Source of the DNA: Pyrus communis
Lineage: Eukaryota > Streptophyta > Magnoliopsida > Rosales > Rosaceae
Direction: 5' to 3'
Assembly (NCBI RefSeq): GCF_963583255.1
Contig: NC_084807.1
Span: forward strand, 18,256,572-18,320,571
DNA length: 64,000 nucleotides
Shown piece by piece: positions 36,883 through 49,210 of this stretch; the stretch's first letter is position 1; each line of letters begins with the position of its first letter. A program made the translations under genes and the position numbers. The notes under the pieces were generated by a model. The model ran no database searches and was not told the origin of the DNA. It worked only from the letters and a program-made list of their open reading frames with translations.

Positions 36883-37994
36883 ATGGGATTTCATGGTAGG
36901 CTCAGCAGCAAAGAAACTGGGGCAAATAGCAGGTTGTGTAGTTTCTGTTCAGAAAATGGGTGTTACTGTGACATTGCAGAGGCCCCATTTGAGGAGAGGA
37001 ACAGACTGATTACAATTAAAGATCAAGTGAAGGAAGTTGAGAACAAATTCATGTTTTTACAGGTAATTACTTGCCCCCTCACCATTATTTGTTCATCCTT
37101 CTCCTTTGTGGCGGTTGTCCAATTTGTAAATTCATTTTTGTGACAAACACTAGGATAATCTACACTAATTAGGTTGTTTAAATTATGAGGAGCGGAAATT
37201 GAACATTTGTGCCGAGGTAGAAAGTAGAAACACATTGCTAATTAAAGCCAACTAGATTAAGCCCAAGTCTGCAAAGTTGTCCAATCTGTATCTAATAGTA
37301 AGTCGCGTTTAATCAATAAACTTTGTGGTTTTCTCAATTCCTGGTGAACTCCAATGTAGCTCAGGGTATTCCATTCGATTTTCCAGTATATATATCACTC
37401 TGCATCAAGAAATATATACTAAATCGGAATGTGCAATATTGCACCTTGACCAATTTTTAGACTTGTATGATCTTTTATTTAGGTTTTAACACTTGTGGGA
37501 ATATACATACGCAGAGAATGAGTTCTTGGCAGCAGATGGATAGGCAGGCAGCATTCAACAGTTTGGAAGAAAGCAGGCTAAATCTAGTAGCAAAGGTGAC
37601 AGAATATAAAGGAAGAAGGGAACTTGATGTGGTGACAGAACTGAATGCATGTTTTGGCAGTGAAAATAATGTCCCTTTTAATTGGGATTTTAGAGGGAGA
37701 CTGATTAAAAAGAATGAACCAGCAGGTGGTTTTCACAGCAGAAGGTTTCTCACTAACTGCATAAGAAAGTTGCTCGTCTCATGGAAGTGGCAAAAGGTTT
37801 ATGGTATTGCAGTGAAACTAGCAATGTTTTCTGTGAGCATTTCTTCTGTAATTGCTGCTTACAGTACCAGGCAATTATTATACACCAGCTCAAGAAGGAT
37901 GATTCCATTTTTGAGTTTCAAAGAAGCAGGAAAAAGTGGTAGTCTATTAACCTTCTCAAAGAACCCTCTTGATGTCTTCTTTGGTAGGGGATGA
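36883..37994 (+). CDS. PDV1/PDV2-like plastid-division protein (putative)
   Basis: PDV1 and PDV2 sit in the outer chloroplast envelope and recruit the dynamin ARC5; their C-terminal tail contacts PARC6/ARC6 between the membranes. Exons are 36883-37062 and 37515-37994, giving 219 residues. The layout matches the family. A charged coiled-coil (about residues 42-100) includes DRQAAFNSLEESRLNLVAKV and EYKGRRELDVV. One membrane span lies at about 157-176, and a short tail ends NPLDVFFGRG, close to the PDV1 ending LDVMMARG with its critical terminal Gly. The N-terminus is short compared with Arabidopsis PDV1 (about 270 residues) and has an odd Cys-rich patch, CSFCSENGCYCD, at 19-30. The family call is from memory; a different coiled-coil tail-anchored protein is the alternative. 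Confidence 0.6.
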
Positions 37995-38844
37995 TTCTTA
38001 ATTCTTTTTAATTTTTATGTCACTCATTCTCGTAGTTTGTCAAGAAAACTTTAGAGATTTATTTTTTGATTAAATTTAAGTAACACTAAAGTTTGTGAGA
38101 GTTGAATTCATGACATGAAATTAAGTAAAGACTGAGTGTCACTAGACCAAATGATCATTAATGTGAAATGTTACGAGATCGGATCTCTTTCTCTTTTTCA
38201 TGTACATGTAAGCATGTGCTGTCCACTTGTAAGAGTAGGTAGTCATCAAATGTCTTGTATGATATTTTCAACTAGTTCTACCCTTGTAAATTTAAATCAA
38301 AATTTGATAGTTGGAAGGACTTGAAAACTACAAATTTTGTGTATATCTTGTATTCTTGTGGGCATTTTTAATTGAAAATGGATACAAATTCAACAGCTCT
38401 TTGGAACAAGAATAGAAAAAACAAAAACATATAAAAAATGCACAAGCAATCTAAAAATCAGGGTCATGTGTGATGACTACGAATTTTAACAATACACACA
38501 ACGAGAATCAACTTAATCACACTCATTAAAGTTAGACTTAATCACTATCCTAAGTCTAAAGAACCTAAAACCACCAAAAGCCTAAAATAACCCATAAACC
38601 CAAATGACAACTGGAGTGCTGATATCAAACTCACCACATATAACTAGGAAGAATTTTAGAACAAGGTGCGATTGTGAAGAAAACTCAGTTTTTAGCGAAC
38701 CAACTGTGCATAAGAAACAAACAAACGTCCTCATCATACGTCAAAGGCTAAAAACTAAGAAGATTAGCATGAATAAAAACTTTCAGATGGAGGGTTTTGA
38801 AGAATGATATCATAGAAGAAGCAGAATAAATATGAGCTACTAAG
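37995..38844. other. 3' flank of the PDV-like gene, no further gene
   Basis: AT-rich spacer. The open frames at 38136-38324 and 38604-38807 show no family resemblance. Confidence 0.4.
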
Positions 38845-38990
38845 ATCAAGTTATTCACTACGAGGGAGTCATTTGGGATCAGATTTAACTTTTAACCCAA
38901 ATATCATAAAAGCCCGTTCAAATTTCTCGCACATGAATCCTCATCCACAGCTAGCAGGCCCAATTTGATTGCTCCATTCAGCTCCACGAA
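38845..38990. repeat. block shared with the MTM1 promoter (61917-62110)
   Basis: TTATTCACTACGAGGGAGT, ATTTGGGATCAG, AACCCAAATA, AAAAGCCCGTTCAAATTTCT and CAGCTCCACG occur in the same order as in 61917-62110 upstream of the mitochondrial carrier. It is either a dispersed repeat or a duplicated promoter piece. Confidence 0.55.
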
Positions 38991-39091
38991 TCATCATTTT
39001 TTCTTCTGTACACTGTTTCTGACAAAAGAAAGAGGTATTCCTCGATTCCCCCGCGAGAACTTGTAAGAGCATTTTCAATGGGGCTTTATGT

Positions 39092-39296
39092 TGGATGTTA
39101 GACTCTAATCCAACAGCTAATAGGTCAATATAGTTAATAAGGATTGTTGTGGAATGTAAGTGCAATTAGGGTTTAGTTATAAGCTATAACTTGGACTCCA
39201 AGTAAGGTATATAATCCAGTTATAATTGGAGAGTAAGGGCTCTTGAATGAATTGATGTTTCTTCAAGTTTTGATTCTGGTTTCTTTTCCGCTACTA
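39092..39296 (+). repeat. possible copia LTR remnant
   Basis: It starts TGTTGGATGTTAGACTC, contains a TATATAAT motif at 39209-39216 and is followed by ATTTAATGCTTG, which in many copia elements precedes the primer-binding site. The site itself is missing. It lies about 0.7 kb before the copia gag remnant, but no matching 3' LTR was found. Confidence 0.3.
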
Positions 39297-40018
39297 TATT
39301 TAATGCTTGCATGCATACGTATATGTACAAAGTTTGAGAGATAATATCCCTGCACATGTATGCGAATCTCGACTGAATATAAAACTAAGCAACATATACA
39401 TATAAGACTGCAAACAAGTGCCATAACTGCTTCTTGTATTATGATTGCATTCACAGAAACCTTAAAACTGTCTACCATGCATAACTGATGTAAGAACTAA
39501 TTTTGGCCTATTAAAACTCAGAAATTGTTTGCTTTAAATGTCTTGATTGTTAAGCATGTTTAATGATCAAAAGTTTTAAGGTTCATAGCATGCTGAAAGT
39601 TATAACATGATCAAGGTTTTTGAGATGTAATTGAATGGATGAAATACAAACAAATTCATTTCAATCATTCAAGAACTACTAAAAAATTCAAGGTTTAATT
39701 GATCAGCTTGTATCAGTAACCATAAAAATGAGGTTATATCCCCAAATAAAGGTGTGACTAATCGACATTGGTTCAGTTACTAATAGCTTAGTGAAAACAT
39801 ACAAGATGCATAAGCTATGAAAGTTAATTGCCAAACAAAGGTGGATGGCTTTTATGTTGTACCATTACTTATGCAACTTATATGTTTTGCAATGATACTG
39901 ATTAAACTTGAAAAACCAAACAAAGGTTAAGTTGTTTCAGTTATACAGAATATAGAGTCTTGAATAATTATTTTGTTTGAAAATCTTTCAGTAATTAGCT
40001 CCTTGAATTCAATTCAAA

Positions 40019-43000
40019 GACTCAATGGAACCAACTATAAGACTCAATGGAACCAACTATAAGAAATGGAGGCAAGATATTGAAATAACATTGGGGCTCA
40101 TGGATTTCGATTTAGGTCTAAGAGAGAATGAACCAACCAAGCCTGCTTACGATGCAACTGCAGAAAAGAAGAATGAATATGAAAGGTGGGTTAAGGCTAA
40201 CAGAATGGCGTTGCTAGTAATCAAAAGACCAATGTCTGATATGGTTCGAGGGGTAATCACTGAGTTAGACAATGCCAAGGCATTCCTTGACTCCATAGAA
40301 GCAAAGTTCAAGGAATCCGAGAAGGTTGAAACTGGAACACTAATGAACACCCTTATAACCACTAAGCACCTTGGTGGTTATGTGACACATTCTCTCAATG
40401 GTTGATGTAGCTGTAAAACTTAATGCACTTAACATTAAGATAGATGATCCCTTCCTAGTTTATCTCTCCCTGAATTCCTTTCCTCTAGAGTACTCTTAGT
40501 TGAAGGGCACTTACATAGCTTAAAAAGAAAAATGGGACCTGAACGAGCTGATTGCCATTTGTGTGCATGAAGAGCAAAATATTCGACAAGATAAAGGGAA
40601 GAAACAAGTCAATGCAGAGTAGAATGTCAACCCTGCAAATCCTCCCAATGAGAAAGACAATCCTCCACAGAACAATAATAAAAGGGCTGCAGGAAGGGTC
40701 AATAGGGATAATAACCATCTAAAAGTTCATAAGGGTGTTGGAATAAAATGTTTCTTATGAAAAAAGGTGGGACATCAGAAAAAGGAGTGCACTAGGTATA
40801 AACGTTGGAAGGAAAACAAAGAAAGTAAGAAAAACAAAGGTATGGTGCATAAAATTTCAGTTTGTTTTGAATGAAATTTAGTTGAGATATCTTATGATAC
40901 CTGGTGGCTTGATACTGGTGCTACAATTCATGTAACAAACTCATTGCAGGGGTACATTAGTAAGAGGGTGCCAAACAAGGATGAGGTGCCAGTGTTCATG
41001 GGCAATGGAGCTAGAGTTGCATTAGAGTTCATTGGAGTAGTTAGGCTTGAATTATTTTTTGGTTTTTTGCTAGATTTGGTTGATGTTGCTGATATACCTT
41101 CCATGGGAAGGAATTTAGTCTCAATTAGTAGACTTGTTAAATCAAAGTTTAAGTTTGATATTAATGAGATTGGTTTTTCAACATTTTGAAGTTCCAAGCT
41201 AATTGGTGATGGAGTGTTGACTGGTGACATGTTCAAGCTTAACTGCAATATACCAATGAGTGTGGTTAACACAATAGGGCACAAATGAACACTGACAAAC
41301 GATACCTCATCCAAGCTATGGCATAAGAGATTAGGGCATATTTCTAAAGAGAGAATGCAAAGATTAACTAGAGAACAAATCCTGCCATCACTGAACTATG
41401 GTGATTTCAAAATTTGCACTAACTGCATTAAAGGAAAATTGATAAACAAGAAGAAGAAATGTTTGACTAGAAGTACAAAGTTGCTAGAACTAATCCACAT
41501 AGACATTTGTGGACCTTTCCCAACACAAACACATGATGGCTATAAGTATTTCATCACATTTTCCCAACACAAACACATGATGGCTATAAGTATTTCATCA
41601 CACTTACAGGTGACTTTTCTAGGTCTGGGTATGTATACTTGTTGATTGAGAAGTCTACTGACTTTGCTGCTTTCAAAATTTATAAAGCAAAAGTAGAGAA
41701 TCAATTAGATTACAAAATCAAGGTGGTAAGGTTTGATAGGGGTGGAGAGTACTATGGAAAGTTTAGTGAATCTGGTAGACAGCCTGGTCATTTTACATTG
41801 TTTATGTAAGAGCATGGAATTGTTGCTCAATACACCAATCCTAGTACCCCTGAGCAAAATGGAGTTAGTGAAAGAAGAAATAGAACTTGGATTGAAATGG
41901 TAAGAATCATGATGAGTAATTCAAAGCTACCGACTTTTATTTGGGGAAAAGCAATCAAAACTGCAAACTACTTGCTAAATAGGGTCCCTAGCAAGTCTAT
42001 CCCCAATCACATGTTTTTTTGTAGGGTATCCAGAAAGAACTAAGGGTTACAGGTTTTATTACCCCAATCACACTTCGAGATTCATTGTAACTAGGAGAGC
42101 CAAGTTTATTGAAGAAGTTAATGATGATCAATGAGAGGAGAATCTTAACTGGAATGAAGAAATCACAGCAATGTAAAAAGAAAACCTAGGTGATGCTATG
42201 ATAGATGAAGTTGTTGTGCCAATTCCAGTACAAAATGAATAAGTTGCAGAACCAACACAAGCTACTCAACCAGAAAAAATAATTGCAGAAGAATCTGTGC
42301 AGTTGGATAACACACCAACCATTCGAGATGAGTACATTGAGCCTGTGCAAAGGGAAACTAGAAGATCCACCCATGTAAGAAAACCTACAATCTCAGATGA
42401 TTTCCTTGTGTATCTGCAAGCAGCTGAGTTTAGTAGTCAAGAAGAAGATCCATTAAACTTCAAGACAGCAATTGAGAGTCTCAATAATGCACATTGGCAA
42501 GAAGTTATGCAATCAGAATTGGATTCCATGAATAAGAACAAAGTATAGGAGTTGGTTGAGCTTCCACAAGGGTGTAAACCAATAGGCTGCAAATGGGTCT
42601 ACAAGACCAAGAGAGACTCAAAGGGTGATATCGAAAGATACAAAGCTAGACTTGTAGTAAAAGGTTATACTCAGCAAAAAAGAGTTGATTATAATGAAAC
42701 ATTCTCTCTAGTTTCTACAAAAGACTCTTTTAGAGTGATTATGGCACTAGTGACTTACTTCGATCTACTTCTGCATCAAATGGACATTAAGACTGTATTC
42801 TTGAATGGAAATCTTGAAAAAGAGATCTACATGAAGCAACCAGAGCATTTCATTCAAGAAGGGAGAGATAATTTGGTCTGTAAACTTAATAAGTCCATTT
42901 ATGTATTGAAATAAGCCTTGAAACAGTGGTATTTGAAGTTTGATGAGGTTGTTTCATCACAAGGTTTCGAAGAGAGCCCTAGTGACGAGTGTGTTTACAT

Positions 43001-43190
43001 GAAAAGGAATGGAAACTGTTTTATTTTTCTCATTTTTAACAAAGATGACAGATTATTAGCATGCAATAATGTATTATTGCTGAGTGACACCAAGAGATTT
43101 CTATCCAAACACTTTGAGATGAAAGATATGGGAGAGACAGCTTTTGTCCTTGGTATTCAGATCACTGCGTACAATAGCACTGAAGCTTCA
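40019..43190 (+). mobile_element. Ty1-copia retrotransposon, decayed coding region
   Basis: The domains appear in copia order but are broken by stops and frameshifts. Gag (40041-40405: RLNGTNYKKWRQDIEITLGL) comes first. A zinc knuckle near 40750 has its second Cys replaced by a stop. The protease motif WWLDTGATIHVTNS is near 40902, followed by the pre-integrase HKRLGHIS (about 41320), CTNCIKGK and integrase IHIDICGPF, then VVRFDRGGEYYG and PEQNGVSERRNRT. Reverse transcriptase (42552-43185) has PIGCKWVYKTKRDSKG, RYKARLVVKGYTQ and HQMDIKTVFLNG. The catalytic YVDD box reads NKDD. RNase H and the 3' LTR are missing. Two non-triplet tandem duplications (22 bp at 40019-40062, 44 bp at 41516-41603) disrupt the frame. 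The element is not active. Confidence 0.9.
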
Positions 43191-43199
43191 TATCACTAA

Positions 43200-44783
43200 C
43201 CCAATCCATGCCTTGATAGAATAACCTAGAATTAAATGCTTGGTTTGGAGAATATAGGAGAAACAAGAGAAATGTGATGTGATAAAAACTAACACACAAA
43301 TTAAACCTCTTTTAGACAATTGTAGTATGAGTAAGTACGGATCGTTCTAAGCCGGAGATTAGAAGGGATGCTAATCAACACAAACTGGACTTAAAAACTG
43401 TAAACTAGACGAAACTAACACAAATAAGAACTAAGGGGGGTTTTTGGACGAATTTTGCATTGAAGCAACTAAATTGCAGAAACAAAGTGAATTTGGATAA
43501 AAATTGGGTGAAAGGCTAGCTAGAGGATTCTTCTCCACACATGAACCTTATGCATAAAAATCGATTTTCAGTTATTATTCCTATAAACCATGAACGACAA
43601 TGCCCCAAATTAATCGTGAACAACACTAATTAACTCTAAGATTTTCCTAATTTCATTGAATTGGACTCAGTGACGCAATCAAATTATTCTTATCAAGTTC
43701 CTTATATGAACAACATGATAATCATAAGCATTGACAAGGCATTCGGAACTATGAATTGCATGATACTCTTGCCAGGAATTTACTTAATACAATCATGACT
43801 AGTGACCTATACTACTTGTAAATATAAGTTCATAGTGATTAGGTGAAATTCCCTTATATTCTAGCATCAAATCCCTGCATGCAAACTAAGTGGGCACCCT
43901 TAATAAACATACAAGAATAAGTTTTCTATAAAACAGATAAGTAAATTGCATTCATGTTTTATGAAACAATAACTTGATGTAATCAATTTATATAAAACAT
44001 ATGATCATGGCTTCGAATTCACCTTTAGCTAAAAAGAAATTTAGTTACACATGTTCATCATAGTTGAAAAGCAATCTAAAATAAACATCGAAACTAAAAT
44101 AAGGATAGAAGGAACTAAGGAATTCCCTAGCACTCCAATGGCAAATTCGTCACAATCCTTAGGTGCAGGTGCACGACACTCCTCTTCTCCTTCCTTGTGA
44201 GCATAAATCACTCTTTTCCTCTCAGAAACTTGCAGCACTCTCTGTATTTTCTCCTCATCCCTTTTGAAAGTTACGACAATAGGTAGTATTTATAGGCAGG
44301 GGCCACGACCCAATTTGTGGAGGAAAAGGATTAGGTTGTTTGCATTATTTTAGGACTCCTAAATCAGATAGGAAGTGGTTTCATGTGATAAGGAATCCCC
44401 CTTAGAGCTAGAGATAAGGTAAAGTAGGATTAGGATAGGATAAGATAAAGTTTGTTAAGGATAAGGTTGGATAAGATAAGATTGGATAAGGTTTCCCTTT
44501 AATTTCTGATTCCTTGTCTTCCAAGCCTCAATCCTAATTCTTCCAAATTGTAGCACATTCCTAGCCTCATTTGACCACCAAAAACGTCCATCCCAAGTGC
44601 TCTCCACGCATGTTATCTAATCCAAGTCCAAAACTGCTCCAAATTGCTCCATTTTGCCTTTTTTGTCACCTTTACAAATTGGACCTACAAACACACGAAA
44701 ATAGCTTAAATCACTACAATAAATAGAAACTAAGTAAATGCAAAGAAATAAGCTAACAAAGTCGCATAAATATGCTCCTATCA
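43200..44783 (-). repeat. unassigned dispersed-repeat-like block
   Basis: On the minus strand it begins TTGATAGGAGCATATTTATG and continues with GCGACTTTGTTAGC and CTTGCATTTACTTAG-like sequence that I associate with long LTR or LARD-type repeats in apple. It abuts the broken end of the copia element. No coding domains and no second LTR are visible, so the classification is weak. Confidence 0.35.
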
Positions 44784-45082
44784 AAATGTTGGGTTCAAAA
44801 AGTCGTATGGAGAAAGAGATCTTGGGAAGTAGAAAATGTGGGAGGAGAAAAGGAAGAAGGAATGTATGGAGAAAATGACATTTTTTTCCCTTTAAAGGTT
44901 TGTGGATACCATGTGGCATACTTCACAAACAATTAGATGGAAAATTTGAAAATCTAGCAATCGGGTGGAAATTGACTAACTAAGAGTTGAGGTGGGAAAT
45001 TGGCCAAAATTACCCAGCCCAAAAAGTCAGGTGGAACTCCAACCCACACCCAATTACCCAACCTAAAAAGTCGAACAATTAG

Positions 45083-46675
45083 TGTAACATCCCACATTGT
45101 CCAGGGGAGTGGATCCTGTAAGCCTTATATGTAAATTCCCATCTCTACCTAACACGAGACCTTTTGGGAGCTTACTAGCTTCGGATTCCATCGGAACTCT
45201 GAAGTTAAGCGAGTTCTTGCGAGAGCAATCCCAGGATGGGTGACCCACTGGGAAGTTCTCGTGTGAATTCCCAGAAACAAAACCGTGATGGCGTGGTCGG
45301 GGCCCAAAGCGGACAATATCGTGCTACGGTGGAGTCGAGCCTGGGATGTGGTGGGGGCCCGGGCTAGGATGTGACAATTTGGTATCAGATTCAATCCTTG
45401 GCCGAAAGTGTGATGATGAGGACATCGGGCCCCTAAGGTGGGTGGATTGTAACATCCCACTTTGCTCAGGGGAGTGGATCCTGTAAGCCTTATATGTATA
45501 TTCTCATCTCTAACTAGCACGATGCCTTTTGAGAGCTAACTGGCTTCGAGTTCCATCGGAACTCCGAAGTTAAGCGAGTTCGCGTGAGAGCAATCTCATA
45601 ATGGGTGACCCACCAAGAAGTTCTCGTGTGAGTTCCCAGTAACAAAACCATGAGGGTGTGGTCGGAGCCTAAAGCGGATAATATCGTGCTACGGTAGAGC
45701 CGAGCCCAGGTTGTGGTGGGGGCTCGAGCTATAATCCTACATTGCGCAGGGGAGTGGATGTGACAGCCCGTCCCGAATTATTCATACCATAGGTGTGAAA
45801 TGATGATTTTGCCCTTGGTGGGTATTTGTCATTTTGGGGTGATTGTTTTGTGGTTTTGTTGGTTGCATCTGGACCACACACTCACCCACATCCACATCAT
45901 CTCATTCCTCCGTGTATCTCTCTCTGTCTCGAACTCTTTCTCTCTCTCCTTCTCACTTGTATGGACGGGGCTCAAAACCCTTACAAACGTGACGGCCAGC
46001 ACGCCCTGATTTCGGTCGGGGTGTGTCAGTGGATCCTGTAAGCCTTATATATATATATATATATATATGTTCTTATCTCTACCTAGCACGAGGTCTTTTG
46101 GGAGCTCATTGACTTCAGAGTTCATCGAAACTCTGAAGTTAAGCGAGTTCGCGTAAGAGCAATCCTAAGATGGGTAACCCATTAGGAAGTTATCGTGTGA
46201 GTTCCTAGAAACAAAACCATGATGGCGTGGTCGAGGCCCAAAGCGGACAATATCGTGCTACGGTGGAGTCGAGATTGGGATGTGGTGGGGGTCCGGGCCG
46301 GGATGTGACAATTTGGTATCATAGCCAATCCCTAGCCGGAAGTGTACCGACGAGGACGTCGGGCCCCTAAGGGGGGTAGATTGTAACATCCCACATTGCC
46401 CAGGGGAGTGGATCATGTAAGACTTATATGTATATTCCCATCTCTACCTAGCACGAGGCATTTTGGGAGCTCACTGGCTTCGGGTTCCATCGAAACTCTG
46501 AAGTTAAGCGAGTTTGTGCAATAGCAATCCTAGGATAGGTGACCCGCTGGGAAGTTCTTGTGTGAGTTTCCAAAAACAAAACCGTGAGGGTGTGGTCGAG
46601 GCCCCAAGCGGACAATATCATGCTACAGTGGAGTCGAACTTGGGATGTGGTGGGGGCCTGGGCCAGGATGTGACA
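45083..46675 (+). mobile_element. Cassandra TRIM with four LTRs inside one target duplication
   Basis: The whole is flanked by ATTAG at 45078-45082 and 46676-46680. The order is LTR1 45083-45376, interior 45377-45447, LTR2 45448 to about 45729, then directly LTR3 (about 45730-45758 and 46029-46310, split by a 270-bp solo LTR), interior 46311-46381, LTR4 46382-46675. LTR1 and LTR4 are each 294 bp. Both interiors begin ATTTGGTATCA (tRNA-iMet primer site) and end with the purine tract CCCCTAAGG-GGGT-GAT. The LTR2/LTR3 join lacks an interior, pointing to recombination plus deletion. Every LTR carries the 5S rRNA-derived block. An AT dinucleotide run at 46046-46069 sits in LTR3. Confidence 0.92.
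45759..46028 (+). mobile_element. 270-bp solo LTR nested in Cassandra LTR3
   Basis: It starts TGTGACAGCCCGTCCCGAAT, ends GGTCGGGGTGTGTCA, and is flanked by a perfect 5-bp duplication, GTGGA (45754-45758 and 46029-46033). Both ends resemble the ends of the 2.4-2.6-kb LTRs of the gypsy element at 49211-58464 (on its coding strand TGTGATAACCCGTCC at the start and GGTCGGGGTGTGCCA at the end). Confidence 0.85.
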
Positions 46676-46779
46676 ATTAGTGGCTCAGAAGCACCGAACT
46701 ACTGAGTCGGGAAATCTATGCCAGATTGTGTGCCTGAGTGCCATGGGATGTTAGCCTGACTTGAGCCACATTATAATTT

Positions 46780-47030
46780 GGAAAAATTAGTTTCTCATCC
46801 CTATTTTTCCACCTCCACTGATTAAAACCTTATTCATTTTCAATTTTTGATCAAGGTCCTTAGATTTTATTAAACGTCATTAATTATTCCAATAATAAAT
46901 TTATTTATTTATTTCTAAATAAGTAAATATATTCATTTAGTGTTAGAAACGTTATATTTGGTAAATTCATATTTATGGCTAAATTTTTTTGTCATATATA
47001 TTTTAGTTTGTACCCATTTTTAATTTGCAA

Positions 47031-47066
<36 letters not shown>

Positions 47067-47491
47067 CAATTTGTACCCATATATTAATTCCTTTTTGTGC
47101 CCATATTTTTTTAACTTTTATTTGTATTTGTACCCGTTTTTAATTTTGCTAAATGTACCCATGCTAATTATATGTATTTATTTTATGTTTTAGAATATAT
47201 GAATAGTTATTTTTTAAAAATATGTTAATTATTATGTGGGTACATTATTTTTTTTTTGTTGCTATACTTTTTGTGAAGAACAATATTACTCTAAAATTGA
47301 TTTTTAACTATTTATTATATTTAAAAATATAATTTGAATTTGTTTAGATTTCGTAATTTGTGAGACATTCAATGCATAATTGCATGAGTTAAATTTCTTA
47401 AATGATGCTAAGAACCTCGATCAGAATATTTAAACAAATAAGGTTTCAATCTAACAATTAGGTTGATTCAGGACCGGAACCAAAATGACTC
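46780..47491 (+). repeat. R1: ~710-bp AT-rich non-autonomous repeat, copy 1
   Basis: It starts GGAAAAATTAGTTTCTCATC and ends CCGGAACCAAAATGACTC. The interior contains repeated 'TTTGTACCCATTTTTAATTT' units, a T33 run (47034-47066) and 'CATTTAGTGTTAGAAACGTT'. The ends are weakly inverted (left TTAGGTTC-CATCCCTA in other copies, right complement TTTGGTTCCGGTCCCTAA). It has no coding capacity. It is 712 bp, like R2 (excluding inserts) and R3. Confidence 0.75.
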
Positions 47492-48379
47492 CATTTTTAA
47501 TGAATTATGGATATGGGTGCTTAGCAGCCCTTACTTTCACATTTCTTCCACTATGAGGTGAGGTGACATAGAGTTCATAAAAATTCCCACTTTGAGAGAA
47601 AATACTCTCAGCATTTCTCTTTCTCTATAATGAAAACATGTGTTTAACAATGTATTATCTATATCCTTGAAATGAAGACATGCATGAACTCATTCCTTTT
47701 TTTTTTTTTTTTTTTTTTTTTTCTGTTGACGAAATGATGAACACCTTCTTTAGTTCCAAGAAAATTGAAACGGTGAAAATTCAAAAGAAAGGCCAAGATA
47801 GTGAAATGATATATAAATAAGTAAATACGGATGTTAATAAGATTCTGGTCCCCTTTCATATTTTAAAGAAATCAATGATTACATTACTTGAAGGGAAAAA
47901 AAGATTCGTGGACAAATATTGTAATGATCTGATGCGGATAGTTCGTTTTTAGTAGTACATGAGTAGGCATGCCTTGAGGAATATTTTTGCTTACCATTAT
48001 GAAGTGATGACAATGTTTATCACCTTATTAATTATCGTAAGATGAATTTAAATTTCGAGATCTATATAATGAATGGACACAAATCTTAATATTTAAACTT
48101 ATTCAATGATAATAAGTAATATAGTGAACATTACCATTACTTGAAGTTAGTGAGCAAAATTGCACGCTTATTCTTCTCTCTAATTTTCCATTTTTTTCAT
48201 TTTCCTTCTTAAACTGAATTGATTATTTTCTATTTTTGTTCTATCTTCCATAAAGTTTTGAATATACAGCAATATTTTGCCCAAAGAGCATTTATTTGTG
48301 CATAAACTTTTGAAAATGCATAATGATATTTTACAATAAAAGTGTGTATAGGAATGGCGGGTCCTATTGATTTTGGGTA
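47492..48379. other. AT-rich spacer, no gene seen
   Basis: Contains a T run at about 47697-47722 and no recognisable coding sequence. Confidence 0.4.
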
Positions 48380-48715
48380 TTTTTTTTTTCTATCAAATGA
48401 TAACTTTTATTAAATTCTAATATAAATGTTTACATCTTCAGCAAGAATATTAAATAAAAATTTTGGACCAAAAGCATCTCAACAGAAAGCACCTCTATGC
48501 GAGGCAACATATGAGGCTACAACATGAGCAGTGGCATTTCCATTCCGCTTGACAAACACAAACCTCACCCCTCCTAATTGAGACGCCAAATGACCAATGT
48601 CATGGATAAAACACTCCAAAGTAGCATCTACCACATACTCCCCATTAAGCATACTAATTATCACTTAAGAGTCAGACTCAATCTCCACTTCATCACAACC
48701 CATCACATATTGATT
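48380..48715 (-). mobile_element. LINE 3' fragment (RNase H-like tail)
   Basis: The minus-strand frame at 48479-48664 reads LECFIHDIGHLASQLGGVRF and VKRNGNATAHVVASYV, typical of the end of the plant LINE RVT_3 domain (R-x-x-N-x-x-AHxLA). The A-tail is the T run at 48380-48391. The rest of the element is missing. Confidence 0.65.
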
Positions 48716-49210
48716 TTGGATATGACTACATGAAAATTGAAGGTATGAGATAAACAAGAGGTTGTGACTTGTGAGGGTTGTTTATCCAATATGTACTTCT
48801 TCTCACAATCATTTATTCTCATTCCTAAATCAAGTAACCATATATATTGTAAGCAAAGACCAAGAGTGATTTAAGTTAAGCAACACAATTAGCTAGCCAT
48901 ATATATCCAACTCCACACAAATATACAACATCTTTAGAATTCATGAGAACCGAATTTGAGACTTCTCATTGATACAATAAAAAAAAGGAAAAATTAGGTT
49001 CCCATCCCTATTTTTCCTCCTCCATTGATTAAAACCTTATTTCTTCTCAATTTTTGATCAAGGTCCTTTGATTTTAATAAACGTCATTAATTATTCCAAT
49101 AATAAAATATTTTTTATTTCTAAATAAGTAAATATATTCATTTAGTGTTAGAAACGTTACATTTGGTATATTCATATTTATGGCTAAATTTTTTTTTATC
49201 ATATATTTTT

